Of a stretch of 64,000 nt of DNA, positions 11,633 through 22,358 are shown in pieces. Source of the DNA: Lepus europaeus. Its lineage: Eukaryota; Chordata; Mammalia; Lagomorpha; Leporidae. The notes beneath the pieces were generated by a model that was given only the letters and a program-made list of their open reading frames with translations, had not been told where the DNA came from and ran no database searches. The stretch lies in assembly GCF_033115175.1 (NCBI RefSeq), contig NC_084838.1, positions 47,223,468-47,287,467 of the forward strand, written 5' to 3'. Each line of letters opens with the position of its first letter. Position 1 is the stretch's first letter. Position numbers and translations under genes: made by a program.

Positions 11633-12432
11633 ATTTTAAAAAATTTTAGATTTTATTTAAGGTAAATAAATTTCACTCCCACAAATCCTCCTTCTTCCTA
11701 TCTTATTCCCTTTCAATTTTTACAATGATCTATTTTCAGTTTACTTTATACTCATTAGATTAACCTTACACTAAGTAAAGAGTTCAACAGATAGTAAGAA
11801 GGAAAAATCATTGTTCCTCAACAGTAGAGACAAGAGCTATAAATAATCAACAGATCTCAAAATGTCAATTTCATTAGTATACATTACATTTTTGGTACTC
11901 TATTAGTTACCACAGACCAGGGAAAACATACAGTATTTGTTTTTTGGTACTGGCTTATTTCACTAAGTATAATGGTTTCCAGTTGCATCCATTTTGTTGC
12001 AAAAGACAGGATTTCATTCTTTTTATGGCTGAGTAGTATTCCTTGCTATACATATATCATAATTTCTTTATCCAGTCATCAGTTGCTGGACATCTGGGCT
12101 GAATCCATATCTTAGCTATTGTGAAATGAGCTTCAGTAAACATGGAGATGCAGATAGCTCTTTCATATGCTGATTTCATTTGGTTTGGGTAAATTCCCAG
12201 GAGTGGGACGGCTGGATCATATGGTAGGTCTAAATTCAAATTTCTGAGGTATCTCCACACTGTCTTCAAGACCGGCTGGACCAATTTACATTCTCAACAA
12301 CAGTGGATTACAACAGTATCTTTTCCTCCACATCTTCCCCAGCATTTACTGTTTGTTCATTTCTGTATGAGAGCAGTTTTAATTGGGGTGAGGTGAAACC
12401 TCATTGTGGTGATGGCTAGTCATCCTGAGCAT
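11633..12432 (-). mobile_element. L1 3' end inserted in the LTR
   Basis: Antisense L1 with an ORF2 C-terminal remnant readable at 12057-12284 (LPYDPAVPLLGIYP, then FTIAKIWIQPRC). Target copies GTTTGGTCCTT (11622-11632) and GTTTGGTTCTT (12433-12443) bracket it. It is related to the L1 at 6.8 kb but is a separate insertion. Confidence 0.88.
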
Positions 12433-12531
12433 GTTTGGTTCTTGGTGAGGGCCCTCTTCCTGGCTTGCAAATGGCTTCCTTCTTGTTCTGTACTTACATG
12501 GTAGACAGAGATGATAAAACCAATGATCCCA

Positions 12532-12876
12532 GGGGCCGGTGCTGTGGCACAGTAGGTTAATCCTCTGCCTGCGGTGCTGTCATCCCATATGGGCACCGGT
12601 TCTAGTCCTGGTTGCTCTTCTTCCGGTCCAGCTCTCTGCTATGGCCTGGGATAGCAGTAGAAGATGGCCCAAGTTCTTGGGCCCCTGCACCCGCATGGGA
12701 GACAGAGACAGCACCTGGCTCCTGGCTTCGGATCGGCACAGCTCCAGCCGTTGCAGCCATTTGGGGAACGAACCAACGGAAGGAAGACCTTTCTCTCTGT
12801 CTCTGCCTCTCACTGTCTGTGACTCTTCCTGTCAAACAAATAAATAAATAAATATTAAAAAAAAAAAAAACCAAAC
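12532..12876 (+). mobile_element. CSINE with perfect 12-bp target duplication
   Basis: CCAATGATCCCA at 12520-12531 and 12877-12888 flanks a full-length element (head GGGGCCGGTGCTGTGGCACAG, tail (AAAT)n plus A14). Confidence 0.95.
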
Positions 12877-13084
12877 CCAATGATCCCAAATTGAGAGCTT
12901 CACCATCATGACCTCATCTATCCCTAACTACCTTCCAAAAGTGCAGCCTCCAATACCATCCACCGGGGGTTAGGGTTTGCGCAGACACTATTCAGTGCAT
13001 ATCAAGGTTATCACTTGTTGAGTCAATCAAGGGATACAGCAATGAACCAAACAGTTTAATCTCATTCTCATAGGAGACGAAGGC

Positions 13085-13285
13085 AGTGTGGAAAGGCAGA
13101 ATAATGACTCTCAAAGATTATATGCCAAATCTCCACAACCTGTGAATATGTTACAATACATGGCAAAAGGGAATTAGGTTGCATTGCAGTTGGAATTAAA
13201 TTTGCTGATCAGCTGACCTCAACACACAGAGAGAGAGAGAATCCTGCATTATCTGGATAGGCTAAATGAAATTCTAAAGGTCTGT
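13085..13285 (+). mobile_element. MLT1-like LTR fragment
   Basis: GGCAGAATAATGACTCTCAAAGA, CCTGTGAATATGTTACAATA and CATGGCAAAAGGGA follow the first half of a MaLR LTR. It stops after ATTATCTGGATAGG. Confidence 0.65.
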
Positions 13286-13512
13286 GGTGAAGGAATGGAA
13301 GCAGCTTATAGGGTAAGTGGTTTCTGCCTGGCTCTACTTCCTGCCTGCGTCATAACTAGTAGTAGTCATGAAGGAACCCCTCAACTAGCTTTAAAACCAA
13401 AACTTCCAAATATTATATACCAGATGGCAATACACTCTACGAAGAAAACTGGAGCAAGATGTGTATCCGGATAGGGAGTGTCAGGAGGGCATGACTGCAC
13501 TTTTAGAGTTGA

Positions 13513-13835
13513 GGGGAAGGCATTCTGGCACAGTGGTTATGCCTCAGTTTGGGAGGGTCACATCTCACATGGGATGCACCGGTATCAGACCTAGCTACTC
13601 ACTTCTATTCCAGCTTCCTGCCATTGCGTCCTGGAGGGAGCAGGTGATGGCTTAAGTGCCTGGGGTCGAGACCCAGCTAGAGTTCTGGGTTCCTGGTTTC
13701 AGCATGGCCCAGCCCTGGCTGTGGTGGGCACATGGAGAGTGAACCAGAAGATGGAAGACTCTCCTTTTCATTCTCTCTGTTTCTGTCTCTGTCACTTTGC
13801 CTTTCATGTAGATGAAAATAAATAAACACTTAAAT
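13513..13835 (+). mobile_element. Old CSINE
   Basis: GGCATTCTGGCACAGTGG head, AGTGAACCAGAAGATGGAAG body and TTTGCCTTTCATGTAG...AATAAATAAAC tail. Strong divergence across the middle. Confidence 0.8.
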
Positions 13836-13839
13836 AGAG

Positions 13840-14430
13840 TTGGAAGAGGAGACCTCCTGTGACTTTTGAGCAAAGAACTGAAGGAAATGAGGTAGTACCT
13901 GAGCATTCAAGAACTCTGTTCCTGGCAAAGGGGATAGCAAGCATCAAGGCCCTGGGGTAGCAGCTTACCTGGCATTTCTGGGGGCCAGGGAAGGTATCAT
14001 AGATGGAGAAGCAACTGTGATGTGAAAGGTTGAAGGAGATGAGGTCAGAAACAAAGGGATGCCAGTTTGTGCTGGTTTTACTCTGAGTGAGACAGGAAGC
14101 AAAAGGAGGATTTTGTGTAGCAAAGTGACAGTGACTTGCATTTCAACAGAATGACAATGGCTGCTCTGTGAAGAGAGGCCAGAGAGAGTGACACGGTGGA
14201 AGCAGAGGGATCAGTTAGGAGGTTACTGCATTAATCCATTCTAAAGGTATGGGTGGCTCAGACCAGGGTGGTACCTGTGAGGCGGGTAGAAAGAAATCTA
14301 CTTTTGCGTATCTTTTGGAGGTAATAATCTGTGGCGGTATCATGGGTAAAACAGAGAAGTCAAAGAGGATTGCACAGTTTGGGGCCTGAGCAAAGGACAG
14401 GGTGGAGTGGCCATTCACTTAAGTTGGGGA
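13840..14430 (+). repeat. Ancient dispersed repeat, family not named
   Basis: CAAGGCCCTGGGGTAG, TTTTACTCTGAGTGAGACAG and GGATCAGTTAGGAGGTTACT match, in order, a mammal-wide repeat whose consensus I recall but cannot name. Possible relatives are at 30.5, 33.0/34.1 and 57.0 kb. Confidence 0.5.
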
Positions 14431-15660
14431 AGGTTGGTTCAGTTTGGATGAATTCTTGTTACTCAAATCCTCTTCTCCCTCCGTTATTTCTCTTCAGGTT
14501 GCTCTTCCAAAGACATAAGGATGCATACACACAATAGTGACCAGTGGGACAGAGTGTCTTGCTCCACTCACCTGGAACATAGCTGGATTTGCTATGTAAC
14601 CCCTATGCAGGGCTCTGGTAAAAGGCAGATTGGAGAATGGGGGCTCAGATCTAGATTGGTGGATCTTCAGAGCAGATTCCGAAGGCCGACACATTTCCTC
14701 TAGCCGCCCAATAACAGGCAGAGAAGCTGGATCAGGGAGTGGGTGACCCTACTCACTGCTGAGCTATCCAGGGAACACCAGACTCCCTCTCAATCACCAG
14801 ATTTGGCCCTCCTCCCCATGGAAGGAGTTGGTGGGCTGGGGGTGGGGAGAGTGGGATCAAAGTTCCCTTTTCTCTGAGCATAAGGCTGAAATCTAAGGGG
14901 AGATGCAGGGATATTTTCATTAACCATTGATTAGAAATCAGTGCCCACTTAGCCCTGCCAATGACCTTTGCATTTGCACCTGACAGGTGAGCCTGAATCT
15001 GAGAGCAAAAGTTGGGTCTCAGTGTTTCGCTTTTGTGTCTGAGACAAGAAACCTTCTTCTTCCTCTCTTCTCAACAGGAAAGAAAGATCATGTAATGAGA
15101 ATCCCAGGGCAGGCAACTGCCTCCTCCCAATTAGCGGCCAGTGAGGGAGAGAGCAGGACTAATAAAGGTAAACTGGAATAATTAAGGGCCACTTCCATCC
15201 TAATTGTGCTAGATAATGAAGGGCTCTCCGATCGTCACGAGCACCAAAGGACAAAAGCAGCTTTGAGTACAGTGACTGGGGTTTGAGCATCTGAAGATTA
15301 GGGCTGTCTGGAAATGAGGTTGCACTTCTCAGGGACGCACAGGAATTTTGCATGGTGGCTGTGTCTTTGTATCTGGCAGAGCTTTAAATTCATAGTCATG
15401 AATATCTTTGCCTTGCCCAAATGCAGAATTAAATAGAATCATATGATCCTGGTGGAAACCAATGGCGAATGGTATTTAATAAAATGCTTCTTGCAATATC
15501 AGAGGTGACCAGCTATCACAAAAGATATGTGGGATTTTAGAGTCTCATTTAGTAGTTGTGGAAGCTTCTTTTGGGAGCCATGTTTTTTCCATATATCCTA
15601 AATTCTACTTAATGTATTTCCATGTCTCTTGAAAGTGTGCCTAAAAATTGTAAAAGGCAA
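14431..15660. other. Single-copy stretch upstream of the CpG island
   Basis: No CSINE or L1 is present. 15130-15230 is enriched in AATTA/TTAAT-type words, as in some conserved enhancers. No gene seen. Confidence 0.45.
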
Positions 15661-15661
15661 T

Positions 15662-15942
15662 TTAAAAAAGTATTTATTAATTATTTATTTCAAAGGCAGA
15701 GAGGGAGTTTTCATGTGTTGGTTCACCCCCCCCACCCCATCCCCAATGCCTGTAAGTCAGGGCTGGGCCACATGAGCCAGGAATTAATTGATCAGGGTCT
15801 CTCACCTGAGTGCCCGGGAGCCATCCCCTGCTGCTGCCGCGGGTGCACATTACCAGGAGGCTGGAATGGAACCAGGACCCGAACACAGGCACTCAGATAC
15901 AGGATGCAGGTTCCAAGTAGCTCCAACACACACCCCTAAAGT
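15662..15942 (-). mobile_element. Old CSINE
   Basis: TTATTTATTTCAAAGGCAGAG start, CGAACACAGGCACTC near 15885, and a degraded head ending near CACACCCCTAAAG. Confidence 0.8.
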
Positions 15943-16099
15943 GCAATTCTTAGTCGTTTGTTGCTCCTCAGGCAATATGCATGACACGCTACAGAAGGAT
16001 CTGGAAGACCCAGTTCTTTCTCTCAGGACACCAGGGAGCTGGCATTTGGTGCCTCCTACTACGAACTGGGAACCCTTTCCTCTCTAGGTGGTCTGGAAG

Positions 16100-17850
16100 T
16101 GGCCGCGGTGGACCCAACGCCTCCTTTCTTAAGTGACATTTTCCTCGCTGCCCTGGCCCGCGGGTCAGTGTCTTTTCTGCAAGGTTGGGAGCCCCCACAC
16201 AAGGCCCACATCCTGTAACTTAGCCGAGGCAGCACGATCCTAAAGGCTCACCCACAGAGCTGCCGTCCCGCAGGCGGCCGCCAGGGGTCCCCGCTCGGCG
16301 TCCCGCACGCTGCTCGTCAAGCCCCGGCGGGCTGCGCGGCGCGCTGGGCGCATGTGGGGGCTGCTTTGGAGTCGCAGCGGCTGCCGCGAGAGCCCGGGCG
16401 CTGGCCCCAGAGCCCCTCGTGTGGCTCCGCAGGCGTCTCCGCTCCTGCCCGCGCTCACTGCTTTTCTCTCGCGCCGCCTGCAGCTGGCCCGGTGGAGGGA
16501 GCCGACAGGGCCCTGGCTCGGAGGTAAATCCCCGCGGTGAGAGAGGACCGCTCGGGGCGGCGGAAGGCGGCGCAGCCCGGCAGCTCCTCGCTCGCGTTCG
16601 CGCCCAGGCGGGCAGAGGTATGGGGTGCACCTGGGGCGGCTGCGACAGGGGAGTGGGGTGGTGTCGGACCCTGCTCTCCTGCCCTCAGAACCCGGGGCTT
16701 CCGGGGCCAGAGCCCGCTTTAAAACCGAGCCGCAGCCGTGGCTGCCGGCCGGCTCCTGGGGCGCTGTACCCGGGCAGGAGCGAGGGTCGAGTTCCCACCG
16801 CGGGACCCGTGGCCTTGACTTTCCAAGATCTGAGCGAAAACGCCTCCCACGGTCCGGAACCGCACACGGGTGCGGGGTGCCGAGCTGGGCTGGGGGTGGC
16901 GAGAAGAACAACTTTAGGCAAGTGCGCTTGGGCAGGGGGACCACGTTTGAGCGTCCGGCTGGGCTTGGGGCCGCGTCGGGGAACTCCGCGCCGTCAGCCG
17001 GGTCGCCCCGGGGCTTGCGGGTGCTTCGTGGAGGGCGGTAGTGAGTTAAGAACCTACACATCTCGCTGAACTCTTGGGCCAACAGCTGTCAAGCTTCGGC
17101 AGTGCCAGCCCCTCCCTTTGCCTGCACAGGGGAAGAAGGGGGAAAATCTTACAACTTTTCTTCGCTTGCTCCTCCCCGCTTTCGGACCCCTCTCGCGAGG
17201 GTCAAGGGCCGAACCCTGGCGCCAGGCAGGTACTAGAGACCTTAAATCCCTCGGGATCCGCCTCACCCTCCTTCCCGGGCCCCTCCTGCAGCCCTCCCCG
17301 CGGGGACCGCGCTACTGAGCCGGCTGTGGTCGCGGCGAATGGCCTTTTGTTTCTCCGCGTTTCTCCCATTGTTTGCCTTTCCAACATCTGGCGGGGCTTG
17401 GGAAGCGAAAGAAGCCCCTCTGTCGCCCCTCACCCCGGTCCCCAGCGCCTCCCGCGCCAGCCGCTTGGCCTGCCCGGGTTGGGGATCCCGGCCGAGGAGG
17501 AGAGGAGCCCGACCCTAGAGAGGCCGCCCCAGCCGAGGCCCTGTGGTTAGGAGGGCGGAGGGAAAGTGGTCCCTTCTCCGCCTCCTCGGCTGCCTGTGGC
17601 CCAGGGCGCATTTTTCAGATCTTATCCCAGGCGCGCCGCAAAGGGCGCAAGTTTGAAAAGGGTGCTGCTTTCGAGAGTGGAAAGGAGGTTCCGCCCCAGC
17701 CCAGGGTGTCCAGTGGTTGGTTCCATTTCAGTCTCCCTGCGAAAGCGGTGTGGCTGGGTGCTGCCAGGGCAGGAGGAGGGTGTCAGGGCCCCTCTGGTTA
17801 GGCAGAAAGCCGCGGTTCTGGGGTTTGCAAGTTTCCAAGGACTGGAGGGC
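16100..17850 (+). promoter_or_regulatory. MOB3B: CpG island; probable MOB3B promoter and non-coding first exon
   Basis: This is the only long GC- and CpG-rich stretch in the window, in sharp contrast to the AT-rich flanks. It carries GGGCGG-type Sp1 boxes (for example near 16553 and 16635) and no TATA box, as in a housekeeping promoter. Plausible 5' splice donors on the plus strand are GGAG|GTAAAT near 16518 and AGAG|GTATGG near 16617. MOB3B encodes a MOB-family kinase adaptor, and from memory its human first exon is non-coding with IFNK antisense about 5 kb into intron 1. The spacing here matches once the CSINEs are discounted. No MOB3B coding exon (start MSIALKQVF) was found in the window. 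The gene name rests on synteny, not on coding sequence. Confidence 0.68.
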
Positions 17851-18343
17851 AGGGAGGGAGATGCATATAGACTTTTAGCTTCAAGCCTGGAAATCTGTGG
17901 TGCGGTGGTTCGCTTCCGCCTGAGCCTAGAGTTCTGGTTTCACTAGGGCTTGAAATGCCCCCTGTAGTGTAGGAAAAGCGGATCCTGAGGATTCGGGCCC
18001 AGCAAGAAAGACCCGGTGACCTGGGCTGGGCTCCAGCATCCCTGTGCAGGTCGCAGGTGGCTCTGGTTCCCTGTTCAAGTTAGATGCTTACACCTGCTGT
18101 TCCGTCTCAGGCAAAGTGGATTACCTATCAAGGAGCTTCGTGGAGAGCAAAGCTACCTCTGGGAGAAGGCAGGGGCCCCAGATGGTGCTCAGAGTCATTT
18201 AGCCTGTGAGCGGGAGGCCAAGTCTGCACACCTGTTGGAACCTATACTTTTGCATAGCCTGGCAGTGGACTGGGTTTTGTAGGGTGACTACAAAAGGAGC
18301 CCCTCTTCCAAGGAGGTTCAGTTACACTCATTTTGTCCTTCAG
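17851..18343. other. CpG island shore, start of the inferred MOB3B intron 1
   Basis: GC content falls and no gene or dispersed repeat is recognised. Sequence to about 18340 is apparently single-copy. Confidence 0.4.
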
Positions 18344-18635
18344 CTTAAAAAAAAAATACTTACATGAAAGGCAGTCATAGAAAAAGTGAGAGAAATCTTC
18401 CACTTCTTGGTTCACTCCCTAAATATCTGTGAAGGCTGGGGCTGGGCGGGGCAGAAGCCAGGAGCCTGGGACAACATCCTGATCTCCCCTGTGGGTGGCA
18501 GGGCCAAAGGACAGGGGCCATCTTCTGCTGCTTTTCCAGGCACATTAGCAGGCAGCTGGATCAGAACTGGAGTAGCTCTGAGGACTTCTGCTGTTTTGGG
18601 CAGGGGCTTAACCCGCTTTGCCACCCTAGCCCCAT
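18344..18635 (-). mobile_element. Old CSINE
   Basis: AAAAAAAAATACTTACATGAAAGGC start, GGTTCACTCCCTAAATATCTG body and CTTTGCCACCCTAGCCCC head. Confidence 0.85.
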
Positions 18636-18861
18636 GTCCTCCAACTTTTGATCCCTCACCTCCTCAGGGGAGGGAGGAGGTTTCAGGGAACTTGGGATTT
18701 AAACTTGGAGTCCTGTGTGAAGTCCGAACCTCACGTTCCTTCTGGAGTGAATCACCACACTACTGTGACCTGGGAACTCACTCAAACATTTTTAGTGGAA
18801 ATTGTGTTTGGCTGTACACAGTTCTAAGAATTTTTCCTTTATAGACTTAACTTTGGGGCTT

Positions 18862-19180
18862 GTATTTATTTGTTTATTTGAAAAACAGAGTGACACAGAA
18901 AGAGAAAGGGAAAGAGAAAGTATTTTCTGCTTGTGGTTCACTCCCCAAATGACTGCAACCGCCATGGCTATGCCAAGCCACAGCCAGCAGCTCCGTCTGG
19001 GTCTTCCACGTGGGTGGGTGGCAGGCCTGGGCCAAGCACTGGGGCCACTCTCCTCTGCCTCCCAGGCACAGTAGCAGGAGGCTGGTGGACAAGTGCGGCT
19101 GGCGGGCGTAACAGAGGCACCAGTATGGGATGTGGTCATAGTGAATGCAGGCATCCCAGGCAGCAGAGTAACCTGCCCCA
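18862..19180 (-). mobile_element. Old CSINE
   Basis: TATTTATTTGTTTATTTGAAAAAC start; GGTTCACTCCCCAAATGACTG body; the head decays into CCTGCCCCAGGGC. Confidence 0.82.
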
Positions 19181-19620
19181 GGGCTTCAAAAACCATGGAG
19201 TCAGGAATGTGGACACACACAGAGCACTTTGTCCAGTGATTTCTGCAACCAATGAAAGAAAAAAAGCAAAATCTTTGCCATAACAGAGGCACTTTAAAAG
19301 CATTTTATTATAAAAATGACCCCCAAGGCAGGATTCTTTTGAAATTTTTCAGTAACAGTGGCAGCAGCAAAGAAACAAAAACAACCTGCTAGAGGAACCC
19401 TACCTTGGGTAAAGCTTGCTCAAGAAGCACCAAGGCATCATTAATGGGAAGAGTACGGTGCTGTGCTTGTCCCAGTCCACCGCAGTATGGAAAACCAGAT
19501 AATCTTAACCAATGATAAGCTTGCGCAGTTTCTTTCATTTAAGAATAAAAACAAATTCACCTAAAAATCATTGTAGGAAACTACTACAGAGAGGCAAACA
19601 TTTTCTTAAAAGCAGAAGGC
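19181..19620. other. Single-copy stretch with a minus-strand poly(A) signal
   Basis: On the minus strand AATAAAATGC (about 19300-19309) ends a stretch that reads like a 3' untranslated end. It could be a distal IFNK 3' exon or chance. No open reading frame of note. Confidence 0.25.
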
Positions 19621-20015
19621 ACATTATAGACAGGACTTCAGTGAACAAATCTTATCCAGTTATTTCCTTGGGATGGATTTCTGGAGAGTGATAGGGTTCA
19701 GTATACTTCGTTGAGTATTTAAGATTGCCATATTTCCATACAAGAGATGAGTACTGGCTTACCTACCCCTCCCCCAATAATCCACAAGGAGGTTTGTTTC
19801 CTGTACCCCATACTCCATTGACACTCTATATTGCCATTCTTTTTCCTCTCTGCCATAGTGATGGGAGGGGAATATCTGATTGGTTTCTTATTTCACATAT
19901 CTTTCATCACAGTGTAATTGAACATTTTTCACATTCTGTGAGTATTCCTTCCTTTGTGATGATGTCACTTTGTGTCCTTACCAGTTTTTCAGTGGGGGTA
20001 TTCTTTTTTTTTTTT
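19620..20015 (-). mobile_element. Ancient L1-type fragment, antisense
   Basis: TTTCCTTGGGATGGATTTCTGG (19661-19682) and GTGTAATTGAACATTTTTCACA (19912-19933) are blocks of old mammalian L1 3' sequence read backwards. Middle strongly diverged. Confidence 0.5.
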
Positions 20016-20131
20016 TTTTTCTTTTGACTGGATGATGTGTTCTTTATAACATCAAACTGTTCTGATTTCTGCTCCTTCCGGCTCAGTCAGTCTGTATTGA
20101 CTGCAAGTGCTCAGCCTTCTTACGTGGTTCT

Positions 20132-20472
20132 TTTTTTTTGACAGGCAGAATTAGACAGTGAGAAAGAGACAGAGAGAAAGGTCTTCCTTTTTCCGTTGGT
20201 TCACCCCCCAAGTGGCCGCTACGGCCAGCACATTGCGGTCTGCGCGCTGCACTGATCCGAAGCCAGGAGCCAGGTGCTTCTTCCTGGTCTCCCATGCAGG
20301 TGCAGGGCCCAAGGACCTGGGCCATCCTCCACTGCACTCCCGGGCCACAGCAGAGAGCTGGACTGGAAGAGGAGCAGCCGGGACAGAGTCCGGCGCCCCG
20401 ACCGGGACTAGAATCCGGTGTGCCGGCACTGCCAGGCGGAGGATTAGCCTAGTGAGCCGAGGCGCTGGCCTT
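20132..20472 (-). mobile_element. Young CSINE
   Basis: TTTTTTTTGACAGGCAGAATTAGACAG start, AGTGAGCCGAGGCGCTGGCC head. Target copies are ACGTGGTTCTTT (20121-20132) and GCATGGTTCTTT (20473-20484). Confidence 0.93.
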
Positions 20473-20484
20473 GCATGGTTCTTT

Positions 20485-22012
20485 CTATACCCACCAACCC
20501 CCCTCCATAGCAAACACTTGGCAAGACTGCATCCATAAATTACTAAAGTAACTGGCATCATCCCAGTAGAGTTACTAGGAGGACCAGGCAAGGGCATTAT
20601 TTGAGAAACTTGTGGAAAATACCAAGCTTAGTGGCTTGCATGTCCCAGTTCCCTTGCTGCTCAAAGCACATTTTACATTTGGAACAATTCTGTTGTTGAA
20701 TTGTTTTAAGAAATGGATTATACTAACTCATTTTTATCATCTAATCCTGCTGATAAACCATGTGTCATCGTCTACAACTTGTCCTTGTAAATATTTCTTG
20801 TAACTTTCTGACTGAAGTTTGCCCCACTTTCATCATAAGACTTTCTTTGGCTATATTGTTGGACCCCTGCACTTGGAACATTCTTGAATCTGAAGTGTTT
20901 CACAGCAGACTGTTAATACCTTCACAGGACTTGTCTCCCAAGGGCCAACTCAGGTACGTTTGATCCTCTTCTGTGCCACAATCTTTCTGTTAATTTTTGC
21001 TTGAAGGTAAATGATTCTGAAACGGGATAAAGGAGAGAGAGGGAGATAAAATTTGTTTAGCTAGATGGTGAATTAAATAATCCAAGTTATTCTGGGAACG
21101 AAGTAGCTTTGAAAAAGATAAAAGATACTGAAGGTGTCATGTATTAGTAGAATGGCTAATTTATATGATGGACAGAAAGTAGTCTTTTAACTGGGAGAAC
21201 CCTATGTAAAATTCTGCCTTTGTGTGACTCTAGGCATTGCATTTCTGACTTAGACAATGAAAGGCACTACACATTTCCGAAGCTTTTTCCAGATCTTTAG
21301 ATATAGGAATCAAACAATGTGCTCTGAACCGGAATCATAGGCTCACAAGTTTGACTAAGAACCCAGTGGTCATCTGATTCAACCGCCCATTCTGTTTCAC
21401 TATGGATCTTAACTTTGTTTAAGCAATGAATTACCATTCTCCAAATGGCATCCTTTCAAACAAACCAAGCTGAGAAGCAAATGGACCAGGAATGTCAGTC
21501 CCCCCACCGCCCTCCCCGCCCCGACATGAGGGGAGCAAGGAAAGGCTTTGGTGCTAAGGAGCTTGCCTCAACTTTTAGTGTGCTGAACTTCCATATCACA
21601 GTCATTTTCAGCACCAGAGGCTTTAGTCATTGAAATGTGACCTTTTGCAATGTTCTCCGCTCCATGGCCTCTGTCCGTTATTTTCGTGAAGCCCAAAGGT
21701 GGGAGAGCAAAGCCAGTGTCAAGTGGCCAAAGGGGAAAGGAAGAGAGAATACAAAAAGGTAGAGAGGAGATCTTATTCCATTAAACCTGTATTCAGGACT
21801 TTCTAACAAGACTCTGGTACACCCAGGCATGGTTGACATTCCCTCTGTTTAGGGAAGGGATCAAGGTCAAACTTTAGAGACAGCAAACATTACATAAACT
21901 ACCAATAATCCAATTTGAGGGTAGGCTTACAGGATGGCCAAATCATTCTTTAAATGAAGATGAAGGAGGAGGAAAAGAAGGAGATTTTAGAAGGGAATGG
22001 AATTTTTAAATT
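20485..22012. other. Single-copy intronic DNA 3' of IFNK
   Basis: No second gene and no clear repeat. On the inferred map this lies between IFNK (minus) and the MOB3B promoter (plus), so it may include IFNK 3' untranslated sequence; no exon boundary could be fixed. Confidence 0.4.
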
Positions 22013-22327
22013 AAAAAAAAAATTTATTTGAGAGGTAGAGTTACTGACAGTGAGAGAGAGAGACAGAGAAGTCTTCCATCTGGTGGGTCACTCCCCAGAT
22101 GGCCATAATGGCTGGTGCTGGACCGATCTGATGCTATGAGCCAGGAGCTTCTTCTGGGTCTCCCACAGGGGTGCAGGGGCCCAAGTGCTTGGGCCATCTT
22201 CCACTGCTTTCTCAAGACATAGCAGAGAGCTGGATCAGAGGAGGAGCAGCTGGACTAGAACTGGTGCCCATATGGGCTGCCAGCACTGCAGGTGGAAGAT
22301 TAACCTGCGCTTCAGTGCCAGCCCCAG
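22013..22327 (-). mobile_element. CSINE directly 3' of the IFNK stop codon
   Basis: Same orientation as IFNK; its head (GGGGCTGGCACTGAAGC on the minus strand) begins about 32 bases after the TAA. The tail supplies CAAATAAATT, an AATAAA signal followed by an A-rich run. IFNK transcripts must run into it. Confidence 0.93.
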
Positions 22328-22358
22328 GAAGTGGAATTTTTAATTATAAAAATATACC

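Larger units (their letters stand above)
11540..13015 (-). mobile_element. Ancient MaLR-type LTR, antisense, split twice
   Basis: The left piece (11540-11632: GGGCTGCCAGACAAAATATC, GGGGTGGCTTATAG, TTCCAGAGGCTGGGAAGTC) and right pieces (12433-12531 and 12877-13015: TTCTTGGTGAGGGCCC, ATGACCTCATCTA, GGGGGTTAGGG) keep the order of an antisense MLT1-like LTR. Its two interruptions are an L1 (11633-12432) and a CSINE (12532-12876). Confidence 0.6.

Noticed and set aside
1..15660. C9orf72 3' terminal exon expected upstream of MOB3B
   Set aside because: By synteny it could lie near the left edge, but no coding sequence or clear 3' UTR was recognised, so nothing is annotated.
16240..17082. A 280-codon minus-strand open frame across the CpG island, with overlapping frames of 138-216 codons on the plus strand
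   Set aside because: GC-rich sequence has few stop codons; all frames are open at once, rich in Arg/Pro/Gly/Ala, with no domain. They are explained by base composition.
19181..19620. Possible processed pseudogene or terminal exon on the minus strand
   Set aside because: It has an AATAAA signal but no A-tail in genomic DNA, no target duplication and no recognised parent; kept only as a low-confidence note linked to IFNK.
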